This document shows, one piece after another, positions 42,234 to 52,600 of a stretch of DNA of 64,000 bases. The stretch comes from [Actinobacillus] rossii. Its GTDB lineage: Bacteria > Pseudomonadota > Gammaproteobacteria > Enterobacterales > Pasteurellaceae. Below the pieces are notes generated by a model. The model saw nothing but the letters and a program-made list of their open reading frames with translations, did not search any database and was not told the DNA's origin. How positions within the stretch are numbered: position 1 is the first letter of the stretch; every line of letters starts with the position of its first letter. Position numbers and translations under genes: made by a program. The stretch lies in the NCBI GenBank assembly GCA_900444965.1, contig UFRQ01000003.1:1302001-1366000 (forward strand). The letters run 5' to 3'.

Positions 42234-42818
42234 ATGAGATTATGTGATACCGATATTGAAAAATATTTAGATGATGGCATTATCGCTATTTCTCCACGTC
42301 CGGGTAATAGTAAGATTAATGGGGCAACCATTGATTTACGTTTAGGTAATTCTTTCCGTGTATTTCGGGAATATTCTGCGCCTTATATTGATGTGAGTGG
42401 ACCGCGTGAAGAAGTGACTGCACAACTTGAACGTGTGATGAGTGATGAGATCATTATTGGTGATGATGAGTCGTTCTTTTTACACCCCGGTGAGTTAGCG
42501 CTTGCAACGACTATGGAAAGTGTCAAACTCCCTGCTAACATTATTGGGTGGTTGGATGGGCGGTCGTCGCTTGCTCGCTTGGGATTGATGGTACACGTCA
42601 CCGCGCATCGAATTGATCCAGGTTGGGAAGGTAAAATTGTATTAGAATTTTATAATTCAGGTAAATTACCATTAGCATTGCGTCCGAATATGATTATTGG
42701 CGCCTTGAGTTTTGAGATTCTCAGCGGACATGCGGCACGTCCATATAATGCACGTCAAGATGCAAAATATAAAAATCAGCAAAGTGCCATTGCAAGTCGA
42801 ATTAATCAGGAACAGTAA
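42234..42818 (+). CDS. dcd: Dcd, dCTP deaminase
   Basis: 194 residues (E. coli 193). It deaminates dCTP to dUTP, the main route to dTTP in gammaproteobacteria. The substrate loop [38 protein letters not shown] (from about residue 103) contains the conserved Arg, Ser and catalytic Glu region. The N-terminal [15 protein letters not shown] is typical. It follows udk closely and ends one base before the AsmA-like gene. Confidence 0.97.
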   Translation: MRLCDTDIEKYLDDGIIAISPRPGNSKINGATIDLRLGNSFRVFREYSAPYIDVSGPREEVTAQLERVMSDEIIIGDDESFFLHPGELALATTMESVKLPANIIGWLDGRSSLARLGLMVHVTAHRIDPGWEGKIVLEFYNSGKLPLALRPNMIIGALSFEILSGHAARPYNARQDAKYKNQQSAIASRINQEQ

Positions 42819-42819
42819 T

Positions 42820-44136
42820 ATGGTGAAAAAATTAGGCATAGGGTTGCTTATCGTGGCTCTGGCCTTTTTTGCTTTTATGGTTGTACAAAAAGGCAAATTG
42901 GAAGAAAAACTGACCGCACTTTTGCAAAGTAAAAATGTGCAAGTAGAGCGCTCGGATGTGAATTTATTGCCATCACCAAGTATAGAACTACAAAAAATTC
43001 GTTATGGATTAAATGAAAATTATCAGCTTAGTGCCGATAATTTAAGTCTCAATTTAAGCTGGTGGGGAATTTTAACCGCGCATTCAGAAATTGCAGACAT
43101 TCAAGTGAATAACGGCGCGGTCTTTGCAGATTCAATAATTAAATTAAAAGCAATTAATGGAACAATTACACCGATTGATTTTAGTTTAAGTGAGTTACCC
43201 ATTTTCATTGAACAACGTAAAGCAGAGGAATCTTGGGAGAATATCATACCAAAAGTGCAGCTCGACTTGTCGGTTTTGACAGAACAGGACGATAAATTAA
43301 CCCTTAAAGCAAGCCAATTAGACGTGATGAAAAACGAATTACATTGGCAAGATCTTCAAGCTGTGTTAGCACTCAATAATCGCCGTTTATTTAATACCGA
43401 CAAATTAGCGATAACAGCAAAAAATGGTTCAGTAAATTGGTTTAGTAATAATTACAACATTCGGACCGATTTGTCGATAAATCAACTGAAATTTAAGCAG
43501 CTTGAAAGTGATTTTGAGACTCAACCAGATATACAAGGTCATGCTGTACTCTTTGGGATGAATGATGAATATGTTGAATTCGATTTTTCACCCTTGTCAT
43601 TGATGCTGAAAAGCAAGCAATTTCCACTACAACCGCTATTAGATACTTTTAATATCCCAGTGTTAATTACAGGAAAAGTGAATGGGGAAGCGCGGTTATT
43701 TGCAGAAGATTATTTTCCTATAGAAGGTGAAATTCGTGCAGAAGTGACAGAAGGCGAGTTGAATGGCTTGAATTTGTTGGAATTAGTCAGCCAATATGCG
43801 CCGATTAATTACGATGATGGACAATTAAAACAGAAAACGAATTCTACGCGTTTTGAGCGTATTTTTACGCATTTTTATTGGAAACCGACTGAACTTTATA
43901 TCAAGAATACGCAGTTATTTCATCAGCGTTTGATTGTGCATAGTGCAGGAAATATTGATTTAACGAATGGAAAATGTGATGTCAATGCAGAAATTTCTGT
44001 CAATGATAGACGTTTTGACTTGTTAAAATTACCGGTGCATTTCTTCGGTGACTGCCAGTCGCCACAATATAAAGTAAAATTTGACCGCGCTTTTCGAGAT
44101 CAGTTAAGAGAATTTATTAAAGAGAAATTTAAATAA
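42820..44136 (+). CDS. AsmA-family envelope protein
   Basis: 438 residues from ATG 42820, immediately after dcd. The open frame extends back into dcd but that part is a shadow. A single N-terminal membrane helix (about 5-20) is followed by a long, mostly beta-strand periplasmic region with LLPSPSIELQKIRYGL near residue 46 and a C-terminal AsmA-like block with ITGKVNGEARLFAE and LNGLNLLELV. AsmA-like proteins are implicated in outer-membrane lipid homeostasis and transport. It is shorter than E. coli AsmA (about 617). Substrate unknown. Confidence 0.85.
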   Translation: MVKKLGIGLLIVALAFFAFMVVQKGKLEEKLTALLQSKNVQVERSDVNLLPSPSIELQKIRYGLNENYQLSADNLSLNLSWWGILTAHSEIADIQVNNGAVFADSIIKLKAINGTITPIDFSLSELPIFIEQRKAEESWENIIPKVQLDLSVLTEQDDKLTLKASQLDVMKNELHWQDLQAVLALNNRRLFNTDKLAITAKNGSVNWFSNNYNIRTDLSINQLKFKQLESDFETQPDIQGHAVLFGMNDEYVEFDFSPLSLMLKSKQFPLQPLLDTFNIPVLITGKVNGEARLFAEDYFPIEGEIRAEVTEGELNGLNLLELVSQYAPINYDDGQLKQKTNSTRFERIFTHFYWKPTELYIKNTQLFHQRLIVHSAGNIDLTNGKCDVNAEISVNDRRFDLLKLPVHFFGDCQSPQYKVKFDRAFRDQLREFIKEKFK

Positions 44137-45323
44137 TGTTATATCCTAAAAAAGCTGAACATCTTGGTTATTTTCGTGTAGTGGCAATGGCGTTTGCCGC
44201 TTTTATTTTTAATACCACTGAATTTGTGCCTGTCGCGTTACTTTCAGATATTGCAGCCGGTTTTAATATGGAAGTTCAGCAAGTCGGTTTGATGATCACC
44301 CTGTATGCTTGGATTGTTTCTTTGATGTCGTTACCATTAATGTTAGCAACATCTACTTTAGAACGTCGTAGTTTATTGTTGAAACTGTTTGTGTTATTTG
44401 TAGCGAGCCATGTGTTATCCGTATTTGCATGGAATTATTGGGTTTTGTTACTTTCACGTATGGGGATTGCTGTCGCGCATGCCGTATTTTGGGCGATAAC
44501 GGCGTCATTAGCCATGCGCGTCGCACCAAAAGGCAAGCAAACTCAGGCACTTGGTATGATCGCAATGGGCTCCGCGATGGCAATGGTGCTTGGCTTGCCA
44601 CTCGGGCGAATTATTGGGCAATGGCTCGGCTGGCGAGCAACTTTTGCTGTCATTGCTAGCGCCGCATTTATCATTATGCTTATTTTAGCTAAATTATTAC
44701 CCTATTTACCGAGTAAGAATGCAGGATCATTGGCAAGTTTACCGATTTTAGCCAAACGCCCATTATTAATTGGTGTATATGTTGTTACTATGATTATCGT
44801 TTCTGCACATTTTACTGCATATAGCTATATTGAGCCGTTTGTGAGAAATATCAGCCAAATGGGAGAAAATACAGCAACGGCAATCTTGCTGATCTTTGGT
44901 TTGGCGGGGTTTGTGGCAAGTTTCTTATTTGGTCGAATTTATCGTTTTTTCCCCGCAAAGTTTATTACAGCAGCATTAGGCATTATTAGTTGCTCCTTGT
45001 TTTTGCTTTATTTAATCAGTAATTACAGTATCGCAATGTTTTTATTAGTATTTATTTGGGGAATTGGTATTTCAGCAGTGAGTTTGGGATTACAAATGCG
45101 CGTACTTCAGTTGGCACCAGATGCTACGGATGTGGCAACAGCTATTTTCTCTGGTATTTACAATATCGGTATTGGTGGCGGTGCATTAATTGGAAATCAA
45201 GTGATGCAGCATTTAGGATTAGGGAATATTGGTTTTGTGGGATCAGCTATTGGCATAATGGCAATAGTCAGTTTCATTTCTATACATTTAAAATATCGCC
45301 ACACATTGAGAAATCCGCATTAA
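44136..45323 (+). CDS. Sugar efflux transporter-like MFS protein (SotB family)
   Basis: 395 residues with twelve expected membrane helices. The N-terminal FIFNTTEFVPVALLSDIAAGFNM and the first-loop region resemble the SotB/YdeA group of proton-driven exporters of sugars or IPTG in E. coli. Its ATG overlaps the stop of the AsmA-like gene (TAATG), so expression is coupled to an unrelated-looking operon. The natural substrate cannot be inferred. A bidirectional terminator follows. Confidence 0.85.
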   Translation: MLYPKKAEHLGYFRVVAMAFAAFIFNTTEFVPVALLSDIAAGFNMEVQQVGLMITLYAWIVSLMSLPLMLATSTLERRSLLLKLFVLFVASHVLSVFAWNYWVLLLSRMGIAVAHAVFWAITASLAMRVAPKGKQTQALGMIAMGSAMAMVLGLPLGRIIGQWLGWRATFAVIASAAFIIMLILAKLLPYLPSKNAGSLASLPILAKRPLLIGVYVVTMIIVSAHFTAYSYIEPFVRNISQMGENTATAILLIFGLAGFVASFLFGRIYRFFPAKFITAALGIISCSLFLLYLISNYSIAMFLLVFIWGIGISAVSLGLQMRVLQLAPDATDVATAIFSGIYNIGIGGGALIGNQVMQHLGLGNIGFVGSAIGIMAIVSFISIHLKYRHTLRNPH

Positions 45324-45346
45324 GCTTAGAAAAGTGCGGTGAAATA

Positions 45347-45375
45347 AAAGGCTAAATTATTATTTAGCCTTTTTA
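45347..45375. terminator. Bidirectional terminator between the MFS gene and fur
   Basis: AAAAGGCTAAA-TTATTA-TTTAGCCTTTTT is an 11 bp stem with T run. A USS (AAGTGCGGTGAAA) lies just upstream at 45331. Confidence 0.85.
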
Positions 45376-45394
45376 ATTTCTATTGAATATGCAA

Positions 45395-45823
45395 TTATTT
45401 ATCACATTTTTTAATATCAGAACATTTACCGTATAGATATAAACTATGGGTTTCTAATTGGATACCATGCTCTTTACTGATTTCTTTTTGACGATCTTCG
45501 ATAATTTTATCATTGAATTCAAAAACTTTACCACAATCGATACAAATAATGTGATCATGATGTTCGTTTGGGGCCAGCTCAAAAACAGATTTATTACCTT
45601 CAAAATTATGACGAGTTAGAATTTTCGCTTCATCAAATTGATTTAAAACGCGATAAACGGTAGCTAAACCAATTTCTTCACCTCGCTCAAGCAATAATTT
45701 ATACACATCTTCCGCAGAAAAATGTTGCATCTTTTGCTCTTGCATTAAGGCTAAAATAGTTAAACGTGGCTCAGTGATTTTTAAGCCTGCTTTTTTGAGT
45801 AATTTAATGTTTTCTTCAGACAT
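45395..45823 (-). CDS. fur: Fur, ferric uptake regulator
   Basis: 142 residues. It is an Fe(II)-dependent repressor of iron acquisition genes. The N-terminal winged helix includes KITEPRLTILALM and ATVYRVLNQFDEAKILTRHNFEG, the metal site HHDHIICIDCGKVFEF lies near residue 85, and a C-terminal Cys pair occurs in GKCSDIKKCDK. It starts 9 bp after fldA and is last in the ybfE-fldA-fur operon. A Fur-type palindrome upstream of ybfE suggests autoregulation. Confidence 0.97.
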   Translation of the reverse strand: MSEENIKLLKKAGLKITEPRLTILALMQEQKMQHFSAEDVYKLLLERGEEIGLATVYRVLNQFDEAKILTRHNFEGNKSVFELAPNEHHDHIICIDCGKVFEFNDKIIEDRQKEISKEHGIQLETHSLYLYGKCSDIKKCDK

Positions 45824-45832
45824 TTTAGTTCC

Positions 45833-46357
45833 TTATGTCAATTCAGCTAAACACATTTCATCATAAATCTGTTTAACCCATTTCTCAACACGAGCAGAAG
45901 TGAGTTCTGGTTGGCGATCTTCATCAATGCACAATCCTACAAAGGTATGTTCGTCGTTTAGTGCTTTTGATGCTTCAAATGTATATCCCTCAGTTGACGT
46001 TTGACCAACAATAATCGCGCCACGGGCTTCTACGATATCACGAACTGTTCCCATTGCGTCACAGAAATAATCAGCGTAATCTTCTTGATCTCCACAACCA
46101 AAAATCGCGACTAATTTATCTGTAAAATCAATGCTTTCAAGAGTAGGGAAGAAGTCATCCCAATCAGCTTGTGCTTCACCATAATACCAAGTCGGAATAC
46201 CTAAAAGTAAGAAATCATATCCTTCAATATCTTCTTTGGTACTTTTCGCAATATCACGAATATCAACTAATTCATTTCCTAATTGTTTTTGGATCATTTT
46301 CGCGATGTTTTCAGTATTACCTGTATCGCTACCATAAAATAAACCAACGATAGCCAT
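45833..46357 (-). CDS. fldA: FldA, flavodoxin
   Basis: 174 residues. This FMN protein replaces ferredoxin as low-potential electron carrier and is essential in many gammaproteobacteria. The phosphate-binding loop is FYGSDTGNTENIAKMI near residue 7; IPTWYYGEAQADWDDF near 54 and FGCGDQEDYADYF near 89 form the flavin and long-chain loop regions. It sits between ybfE and fur, so the iron-sparing carrier and the iron regulator are co-transcribed. Confidence 0.97.
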   Translation of the reverse strand: MAIVGLFYGSDTGNTENIAKMIQKQLGNELVDIRDIAKSTKEDIEGYDFLLLGIPTWYYGEAQADWDDFFPTLESIDFTDKLVAIFGCGDQEDYADYFCDAMGTVRDIVEARGAIIVGQTSTEGYTFEASKALNDEHTFVGLCIDEDRQPELTSARVEKWVKQIYDEMCLAELT

Positions 46358-46366
46358 TGTTATGTC

Positions 46367-46648
46367 CTATTTTGCTTGAAAATTTAAATGGGTTTGTAAG
46401 ATATTCTCAATTAATTCAGCGCGGCTTAAACCTTGTTGTACAGCCTCATCTTCTAATTGCTGAACTAAGTTAGTGTGTAATTTCAGCTCAATCCGTTTTA
46501 GTCCACAGGCTCGATCCCGCCGGAGCTGATTGCGCTTATTTACGCGAATTTGCTGTTCTCTGCTCAATGGATTTGATCTTGGTCGCCCCGTGCGACGTTC
46601 GTCAGCAAACAGATCTAATGTAATACAATCTAAGTCTTGTTTTGCCAT
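46367..46648 (-). CDS. ybfE: YbfE-like ribbon-helix-helix protein
   Basis: 93 residues. It matches E. coli YbfE, listed there as a LexA-regulated protein, including TLDLFADERRTGRPRSNPLSREQQ near the N-terminus. The C-terminal KRIELKLHTNLVQQLEDEAVQQGLSRAELIE looks like a ribbon-helix-helix DNA-binding or dimerisation unit. Function is unknown. It is first in ybfE-fldA-fur, a conserved neighbourhood. I see no LexA box upstream here, but do see the Fur-type palindrome. Confidence 0.88.
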   Translation of the reverse strand: MAKQDLDCITLDLFADERRTGRPRSNPLSREQQIRVNKRNQLRRDRACGLKRIELKLHTNLVQQLEDEAVQQGLSRAELIENILQTHLNFQAK

Positions 46649-46675
46649 ATTTCAAATGCATTAATACTAATTGTT

Positions 46676-46700
46676 AATCATTCTCACAATGAGAATGATT
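46676..46700. promoter_or_regulatory. Fur-type palindromic operator before ybfE-fldA-fur
   Basis: AATCATTCTCA-CAA-TGAGAATGATT is a perfect 11+11 inverted repeat. Each half resembles the GATAAT/ATTATC hexamers of the Fur box, and TGAGAATGATTTTCC fits the 7-1-7 model well. It lies 28 bp before the ybfE start. Confidence 0.75.
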
Positions 46701-46767
46701 TTCCAATATGAGAAATTTGCAGGAACTATAGCATAATTCCTTTATGAATAAAACTACTCAACCATGA

Positions 46768-47553
46768 TTAATTTGATTGGAGAAATCTTGTAATAGCCCG
46801 TATGACGAATTCAGGTTTTTCGGCATGCACCCAGTGATGTGCACCATTAATAGTGAAGGATGTCGCTTTGGGAAATTGGTTTAGAATTTGTTCAGTATAG
46901 TCAGCTAAAATATAATTTGATGCGCCACCTTTAATAAACAACGTTGGGTTTTCGTAATGTACTGGCTGCCAGCCCATAATATTGGGATAATTGGTGTCAA
47001 GTGCGGTCAAATTAAAACGCGTTTTATCTGCTTTGGCTGCATCAAAAGCTTTCAATAAGAATTGTACTGTATCAGGTTGTTTTATATAGCTTTCTAAGAT
47101 AGGTTTTGCTTGTTGGCGTGTGTTGACATTAGCATGTTTTACTGCATAAAGTGCGGCAAATTCTTGAGCGTGTTCATTATTATTACGTAATACATTGTAA
47201 TCAACAGGCGCGATATCAATGACAACTAATTTAGATACTAAATCAGGACGTAATGCAGCTATAGTCATGGCTGTTTTTCCACCCATTGAATGTCCGATAA
47301 GCACGGCATTATCAATCGCTAAATCGCCAATTAAGTCAATTACATCTTGTGCCATAAGCGGATAATTTATTTCATCTGCGTGAAAACTTTGCCCATGATT
47401 GCGTAAATCTGCGCGTAAAATTGAATAATGATCACTGAATGCTCGAGCAATAATCCCAAGATTATTTAAATCTCCAAAAAGCCCATGTAAAAAGACTAAC
47501 GTTGGGCGAAGAGAGGCTTGTTCTAATTGATGAAATTGGTAGTTCAAACGCAT
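46768..47553 (-). CDS. ybfF: YbfF, alpha/beta-hydrolase esterase
   Basis: 261 residues of the alpha/beta-hydrolase fold. The oxyanion region is VFLHGLFGDLNN, the nucleophile elbow is GHSMGGKTAM (Ser near residue 88), and the catalytic His lies in INGAHHWVHAEKP near 241. E. coli YbfF hydrolyses acyl-CoA and short esters. It is divergent from seqA as in E. coli, supporting orthology. The physiological substrate is unknown. Confidence 0.9.
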   Translation of the reverse strand: MRLNYQFHQLEQASLRPTLVFLHGLFGDLNNLGIIARAFSDHYSILRADLRNHGQSFHADEINYPLMAQDVIDLIGDLAIDNAVLIGHSMGGKTAMTIAALRPDLVSKLVVIDIAPVDYNVLRNNNEHAQEFAALYAVKHANVNTRQQAKPILESYIKQPDTVQFLLKAFDAAKADKTRFNLTALDTNYPNIMGWQPVHYENPTLFIKGGASNYILADYTEQILNQFPKATSFTINGAHHWVHAEKPEFVIRAITRFLQSN

Positions 47554-47644
47554 ATTATTACTGTGTTTTTTAATAGCATATTCTTAAATATGTCGGTATA
47601 ATGCGGAAAATATCTTAGTAGATCAAGCGGAAAACGGTGAGAAA

Positions 47645-48292
47645 ATGAAGATTATTGAAGTAGATGAAGAACTATACCAATTTATTGCGAGTAAAACTCA
47701 ATCTATCGGTGAAAGTGCCTCAGATATTTTACGTCGATTATTAAATTTATCTGTTTCAAGTTTGACTTCAAATGCCCTTGAATTACCTGTTTCATCGGCT
47801 GATGTAGCAGAAAATGTGATACGTTCTAACGTAGAAACCGAAAATGTGCAGAAAAAACAAGCGGCGTTGGCAACAATGCAATCTGAAGTGGCTAAATCAG
47901 TTAAAAAACAGCCAGAACAAGCTATTCAAAAACTGACAGAAAAAGTGCAAAACTTATTAAGTTCAACGTCATTTCAGGAAGAAACAAAAGCGGTTGTACG
48001 ATTTTTAAGTATTTTAACCGCACTTTATCGCACAAACCCTGAAAGTTTTTCGGTGGCAATTGAAAGTGAACAAGTTCAAGGTCGTACTCGGGTTTATTTT
48101 GCTCGAGATGAAGCGACATTACTTGCGGCGGGTAACCATACCAAACCTAAACAAATTCCAGATACACCTTATTGGGTCATCACTAATAATAACAGCGGAC
48201 GCAAAATGATTATGTTGGAAGGGGTAATGCGAGAAATGCATTTACCTGAGAGTTTAATTGATGATGTTCGTGGCTATTTTGTAATCAATTAA
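47645..48292 (+). CDS. seqA: SeqA, replication initiation sequestration protein (long linker)
   Basis: 215 residues versus 181 in E. coli. The N-terminal oligomerisation helix-strand MKIIEVDEELYQFIASKTQSIGESASDILRRLL and the C-terminal hemimethylated-GATC binding domain (about 98-215, with RTRVYFARDEATLL and NHTKPKQIPDTPYWVITNNNSGRK) are intact. The linker (about 36-97) is roughly twice the E. coli length and rich in Glu, Gln, Lys and Val. SeqA binds newly replicated GATC sites to block re-initiation. It leads a long run of tightly spaced genes. Confidence 0.95.
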   Translation: MKIIEVDEELYQFIASKTQSIGESASDILRRLLNLSVSSLTSNALELPVSSADVAENVIRSNVETENVQKKQAALATMQSEVAKSVKKQPEQAIQKLTEKVQNLLSSTSFQEETKAVVRFLSILTALYRTNPESFSVAIESEQVQGRTRVYFARDEATLLAAGNHTKPKQIPDTPYWVITNNNSGRKMIMLEGVMREMHLPESLIDDVRGYFVIN

Positions 48293-48293
48293 T

Positions 48294-49676
48294 ATGTTTC
48301 CTTGGCAACAGCACGCAAAAAATAAACCTAATGACATCGCCTTGCGAGATTATTCGCAGGGCGCTGTTTTTACTTGGGCTGAATTGAACAATTTGATCAT
48401 TGAATATGGGAAACGCCTGCGAAAGCATAAAATCGGGATGTTATCTATCGTTGCTTTGCAAGGCAAAAATAATCTTGATTATCTCGTTTTTTATCTTGCC
48501 TCACTTCTTTTAGGTGCGCGCGTATTAGGATTAAACCCGGCCTTTTCTTGCGAAAAAACAACCGCACTTTGTCAACTGAATCAGGTTGGATTGCGAATAG
48601 GACTCTCATCAGAGCAAGTTGAATTTTGCGCTTTCAATAAGAATTTGCAATCTGATGATATTGAATCAAGTCCTACGATTACAGCTTTTGAGCTTGCACG
48701 AACATTGACATTGACATCAGGTTCAACTGGTTTGCCTAAAGCTGTTATTCATAATATTTCCGCTCATCTTGCAAATGCGAAAGGCGTGTGTTCGTTAATG
48801 GATTTTAATGAACAACATTCATGGTTATTATCTTTACCCTTGTATCACGTTTCCGGGCAAGGCATTGTGTGGCGATGGTTGTTGCAGGGGGCGGAATTAC
48901 ATTTACCGAGCGACAATTTTTATGTCGATTGTGTGCAGTCAACACATTTGTCTCTCGTGCCAACACAGGCACAGCGACTACTGGATTTTATGGCTTTAAA
49001 GCCACAAAGTGCGGTGAAAATTCGGGCGATTTTATTGGGCGGCGCACATATTCCTATTGAATTAACGCAAAAATTAACGGCTTTAGATATTGCTGTTTAT
49101 TCAGGTTATGGTATGACTGAAATGGCATCGACAGTATTTGCAAAAAAATGTGACGGACAAGCTGGCGTAGGCAAGCCATTATTAGGTCGAGAATTTAAAA
49201 TTGTTGACGGTGAAATTTGGTTACGTGGCGCGGGCATGGGATGTGGTTATTTTATCGGTGGTGAATGCATATTACTTAACAATGATGAAGGCTGGTTCCA
49301 AACTAAAGATTTAGGCGAATGGGATGGTAAAAACTTGTTTCTCCGAGGACGCGCAGACAATATGTTTATTTCGGGTGGTGAAAATATTCAGCCAGAAGAA
49401 ATCGAACAGATTTTGCTTCAACAAGAAAGCGTTAATCAAGCGTTTGTTGTACCTAAAGATGATGATGAATTTGGACAACGTCCAGTTGCCTTTGTGGAAT
49501 TTACAACGGAATTTAACGAAAGTGCGGTGAAAAATTTGCAAGTTTGGTTGTCTGATAAATTAGAACGATTTAAGCAACCTGTAGCCTATTTGCCATTGCA
49601 AGCTAGTGCGAACGGTAATATCAAAATCTCACGCAAAGAATTAAAACAACAACTAGTACAATATTTAGGAAAATAA
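48294..49676 (+). CDS. menE: MenE, 2-succinylbenzoate-CoA ligase
   Basis: 460 residues of the ANL adenylate-forming family. It activates o-succinylbenzoate to its CoA thioester in menaquinone synthesis, the quinone used by Frd and Dms. Motifs are TLTSGSTGLPKAVIHN near residue 140, SGYGMTEMASTVF near 260 and WFQTKDLGEWDG, then RADNMFISGGENIQPEEIE near 356 with a C-terminal Lys in GNIKISRKELK. It starts one base after seqA and ends one base before mscK. Other men genes are absent from the window. Confidence 0.94.
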   Translation: MFPWQQHAKNKPNDIALRDYSQGAVFTWAELNNLIIEYGKRLRKHKIGMLSIVALQGKNNLDYLVFYLASLLLGARVLGLNPAFSCEKTTALCQLNQVGLRIGLSSEQVEFCAFNKNLQSDDIESSPTITAFELARTLTLTSGSTGLPKAVIHNISAHLANAKGVCSLMDFNEQHSWLLSLPLYHVSGQGIVWRWLLQGAELHLPSDNFYVDCVQSTHLSLVPTQAQRLLDFMALKPQSAVKIRAILLGGAHIPIELTQKLTALDIAVYSGYGMTEMASTVFAKKCDGQAGVGKPLLGREFKIVDGEIWLRGAGMGCGYFIGGECILLNNDEGWFQTKDLGEWDGKNLFLRGRADNMFISGGENIQPEEIEQILLQQESVNQAFVVPKDDDEFGQRPVAFVEFTTEFNESAVKNLQVWLSDKLERFKQPVAYLPLQASANGNIKISRKELKQQLVQYLGK

Positions 49677-49677
49677 A

Positions 49678-52600
49678 ATGCGAACAATATTGTTATTTTT
49701 AACCTTGGTTTTGGCGGTTTCAATGAATGCTACTGCGGCTGATCTGCCATCAGCCAAAACGATTCAAACAGAATTGGAACAAGTTAAAAAAGCAGAGCAA
49801 AATGAGGCTAACAAAGCGATTGCTAAAAATTATGAAGATACGCTTGGATTATTAGATAAACTCGAAAAACAAAAAGCGGATACTGAAACTTTACGTAAAA
49901 GCATTGATAGCGCTGCAATACAGTTAAAGACGAGCCAAAATAATTTGAACAGCTTAAAAAAACGCGAAAAAACATCAGAGCAATTACAAGCTGAATTTTC
50001 TAAATTATCTTTAGCCGATTTGCAAAGTAAGCTTGCAACATTGCAGCAATCGTTGAATGAATCGCAAGAAAATTTGACCGCACTTAATGCCCAACTTTCT
50101 AGTCAAAAAAGTTTACCAGAACGAGTCCAAGCCGCACTAACAGTAAATGCGACCCGCACACAAGAAATTAATACGGCATTAGCCGCAGTGGATATTGCAC
50201 CGTCATTAGCGATAAAACTTCAAGTTGAGTTGGAGTATTTGGAAGCCAACAATGCTTATAATCAGTTAGCCTTATCGTCAAATGATGAATTAAGTGCGCT
50301 TTATACCAGCCAAGTGGACGAGAAAAATGTCGCACAAGCACAAACACAACAAGCACTGACTGAGCTTCAAACAGTAATTAATAATAAAAATTTAGAAGAA
50401 AGTCAAAATCTCGCAAAGCAAGCAATAGAAGTACAAGAAAATGCTAATACTACAAATCCCGTTATTCAACGTGAATTAGGGTTTAATACGAAAATTTCGG
50501 AAGGCTTGGTGGAACAAACTACGGCATTAAATGCGCTTTCACAAGATAATTTGCGTATTAAAACAGCTTTGGATAATTTACAGCAAACTCAGCGAACTAT
50601 TGAAGAGCAAATTAGTGCACTACAAGGCACACTTGTGCTTTCACGTATTATTAATAAACAAAAACAATTACTTCCGCAAGATGAAATGGTAAAAAGCTTA
50701 TCTAAGCAAATTTCAGATTTGCGTGTGAAGATTTTTGATGTGACAGAATTTAAAGACAAAATTACGGATATCAATGGTTACATTGCGAGTCTGGAAAAAT
50801 CTGATAAAGTCACTTTTACAGCTAACGAAAAAGCACAGTTATCTTCAATTTTACAAGAACGCAGCAAAATGCTGACGGATTTTGTAAAAACCATGAATAA
50901 TCAGCTCAATTTAGCGATTAATATTGAGCTGAATCAGCAACAGGTTCGAACGATTAGTGATACCTTGCAAAGTAAGCTGCAACAACAGAGCTTTTGGGTT
51001 AAAAGTAACGATGAAATTAACTTAAAATGGTTTACGGAATTCCCTGGTCGTGTAAGTTGGCAGTTAGGTGTTATTGCTAAAACATTTGATTTTTCAAATT
51101 GGCGGGATAATTTGCCGTTGGTGGCATTTTTTGTGGGGGGATTATTGTTTTTGACTTGGCTGATTTCACGTCAAAAAGAAAGCATAAAAAAACGCCTTAC
51201 AGAAATTAACAATAAAATGAAAACGTTAGATACTGAGAGCCATTGGCATACGCCTGCGGCAATTTTCTGGACGTTGATTTTGAGTTTGCCAACAACCTTT
51301 ATTTTTTTAGCCGTATTTATTGTTATCACCTATATTTGTTTTCAAGATCCAACCTCCGTGTGGCGTTGGGGGCTGCAAATGGCGGGTTACTGGTGGTATT
51401 TCGCTTTTATGATGGCATTATTAAGACCTAATGGTATTGGTTATCGCCACTTTAAAATGCCAAAAGAAAGTAATGAAAATTTCCGTCGTATTTTGAAAAA
51501 ATCAGGTTGGATTTTGGCGTTAATGTTAAACGCGTCCATTTTTACTAACCTTGAAACAGGTGTCACTTACGATATGATTGGGCAATTAATGGCTATTGGT
51601 ATGCTGTTGTTGATGATCTTTATGGTGACACCAGAAATGCGTAAAGCGATTGAAAAATACCAAGGTGTCGCGAAGCAAAGCAGTTTTATGCTGAGTGTAT
51701 TACGTATCATCTTGCTGCTTGTGCCGATTGTGTTGATTGTTCTAATTCTTTGTGGTTATTACTATACGGCATTGGTGTTAATCGAACATTTTGTGGCTAC
51801 CTATTTTGCCATCACAACATGGATTATTCTACGTGCCTTGATTTACCGTGGTTTTGAAGTATCAGCACGGCGTTTAGCCGCTAAACGTTTACGTGAAAAA
51901 CGTGAGCAGTTACAGGCAAAAGTGGACGCGGCAAAAGATGCAGGCGAAGAAGAAAGTGCGGTTGAAATGGTCAAAGAATTGCAACAGCAGCACGACAGCA
52001 TGACCATCAATGATGTGAAAGCACAAGTACTTCGTATGGTAGATTTTGTGCTATGGATTGGCTTGTTTGGTATGATGTATTGGGTATGGGCGGATTTATT
52101 GACTGTCGCGTTCTACTTAGATGGCATTACTTTGTGGCAGCAAAGCGTGACGACTGAAACCGGTACAACAATGGAAGCCGTTACCTTATTGAATTTGTTA
52201 ATTGCCATTGTGATTTTAACCGTGACGGTCGTATTGGTACGAAATATTGGCGGTGTATTGGAAGTTTTATTGTTTTCGAACGTGAAACTTTCGCAAGGAA
52301 CACCCTATACTATCACGACATTGTTGACTTACAGTATCATCGCATTAGGTGGTATGCTGGCTTTTGGTTCGCTTGGAATGTCTTGGTCGAAATTGCAATG
52401 GTTATTTGCCGCACTTTCTGTTGGCTTGGGTTTTGGTATGCAAGAAATCTTCGCGAACTTTGTGTCAGGTATTATTATCTTATTTGAACGTCCAGTGCGT
52501 ATTGGTGACCAAGTGACGATTGGACAATTTACAGGGACGATTTCAAAAATCCAAATTCGCGCCACTACGTTGTTAGATTTTGATAAAAAAGAAGTCATTG

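Noticed and set aside
42712..42819. 36-codon upstream extension of the AsmA-like gene
   Set aside because: It overlaps dcd out of frame and does not look like a leader; the ATG at 42820 directly after dcd precedes the membrane helix.
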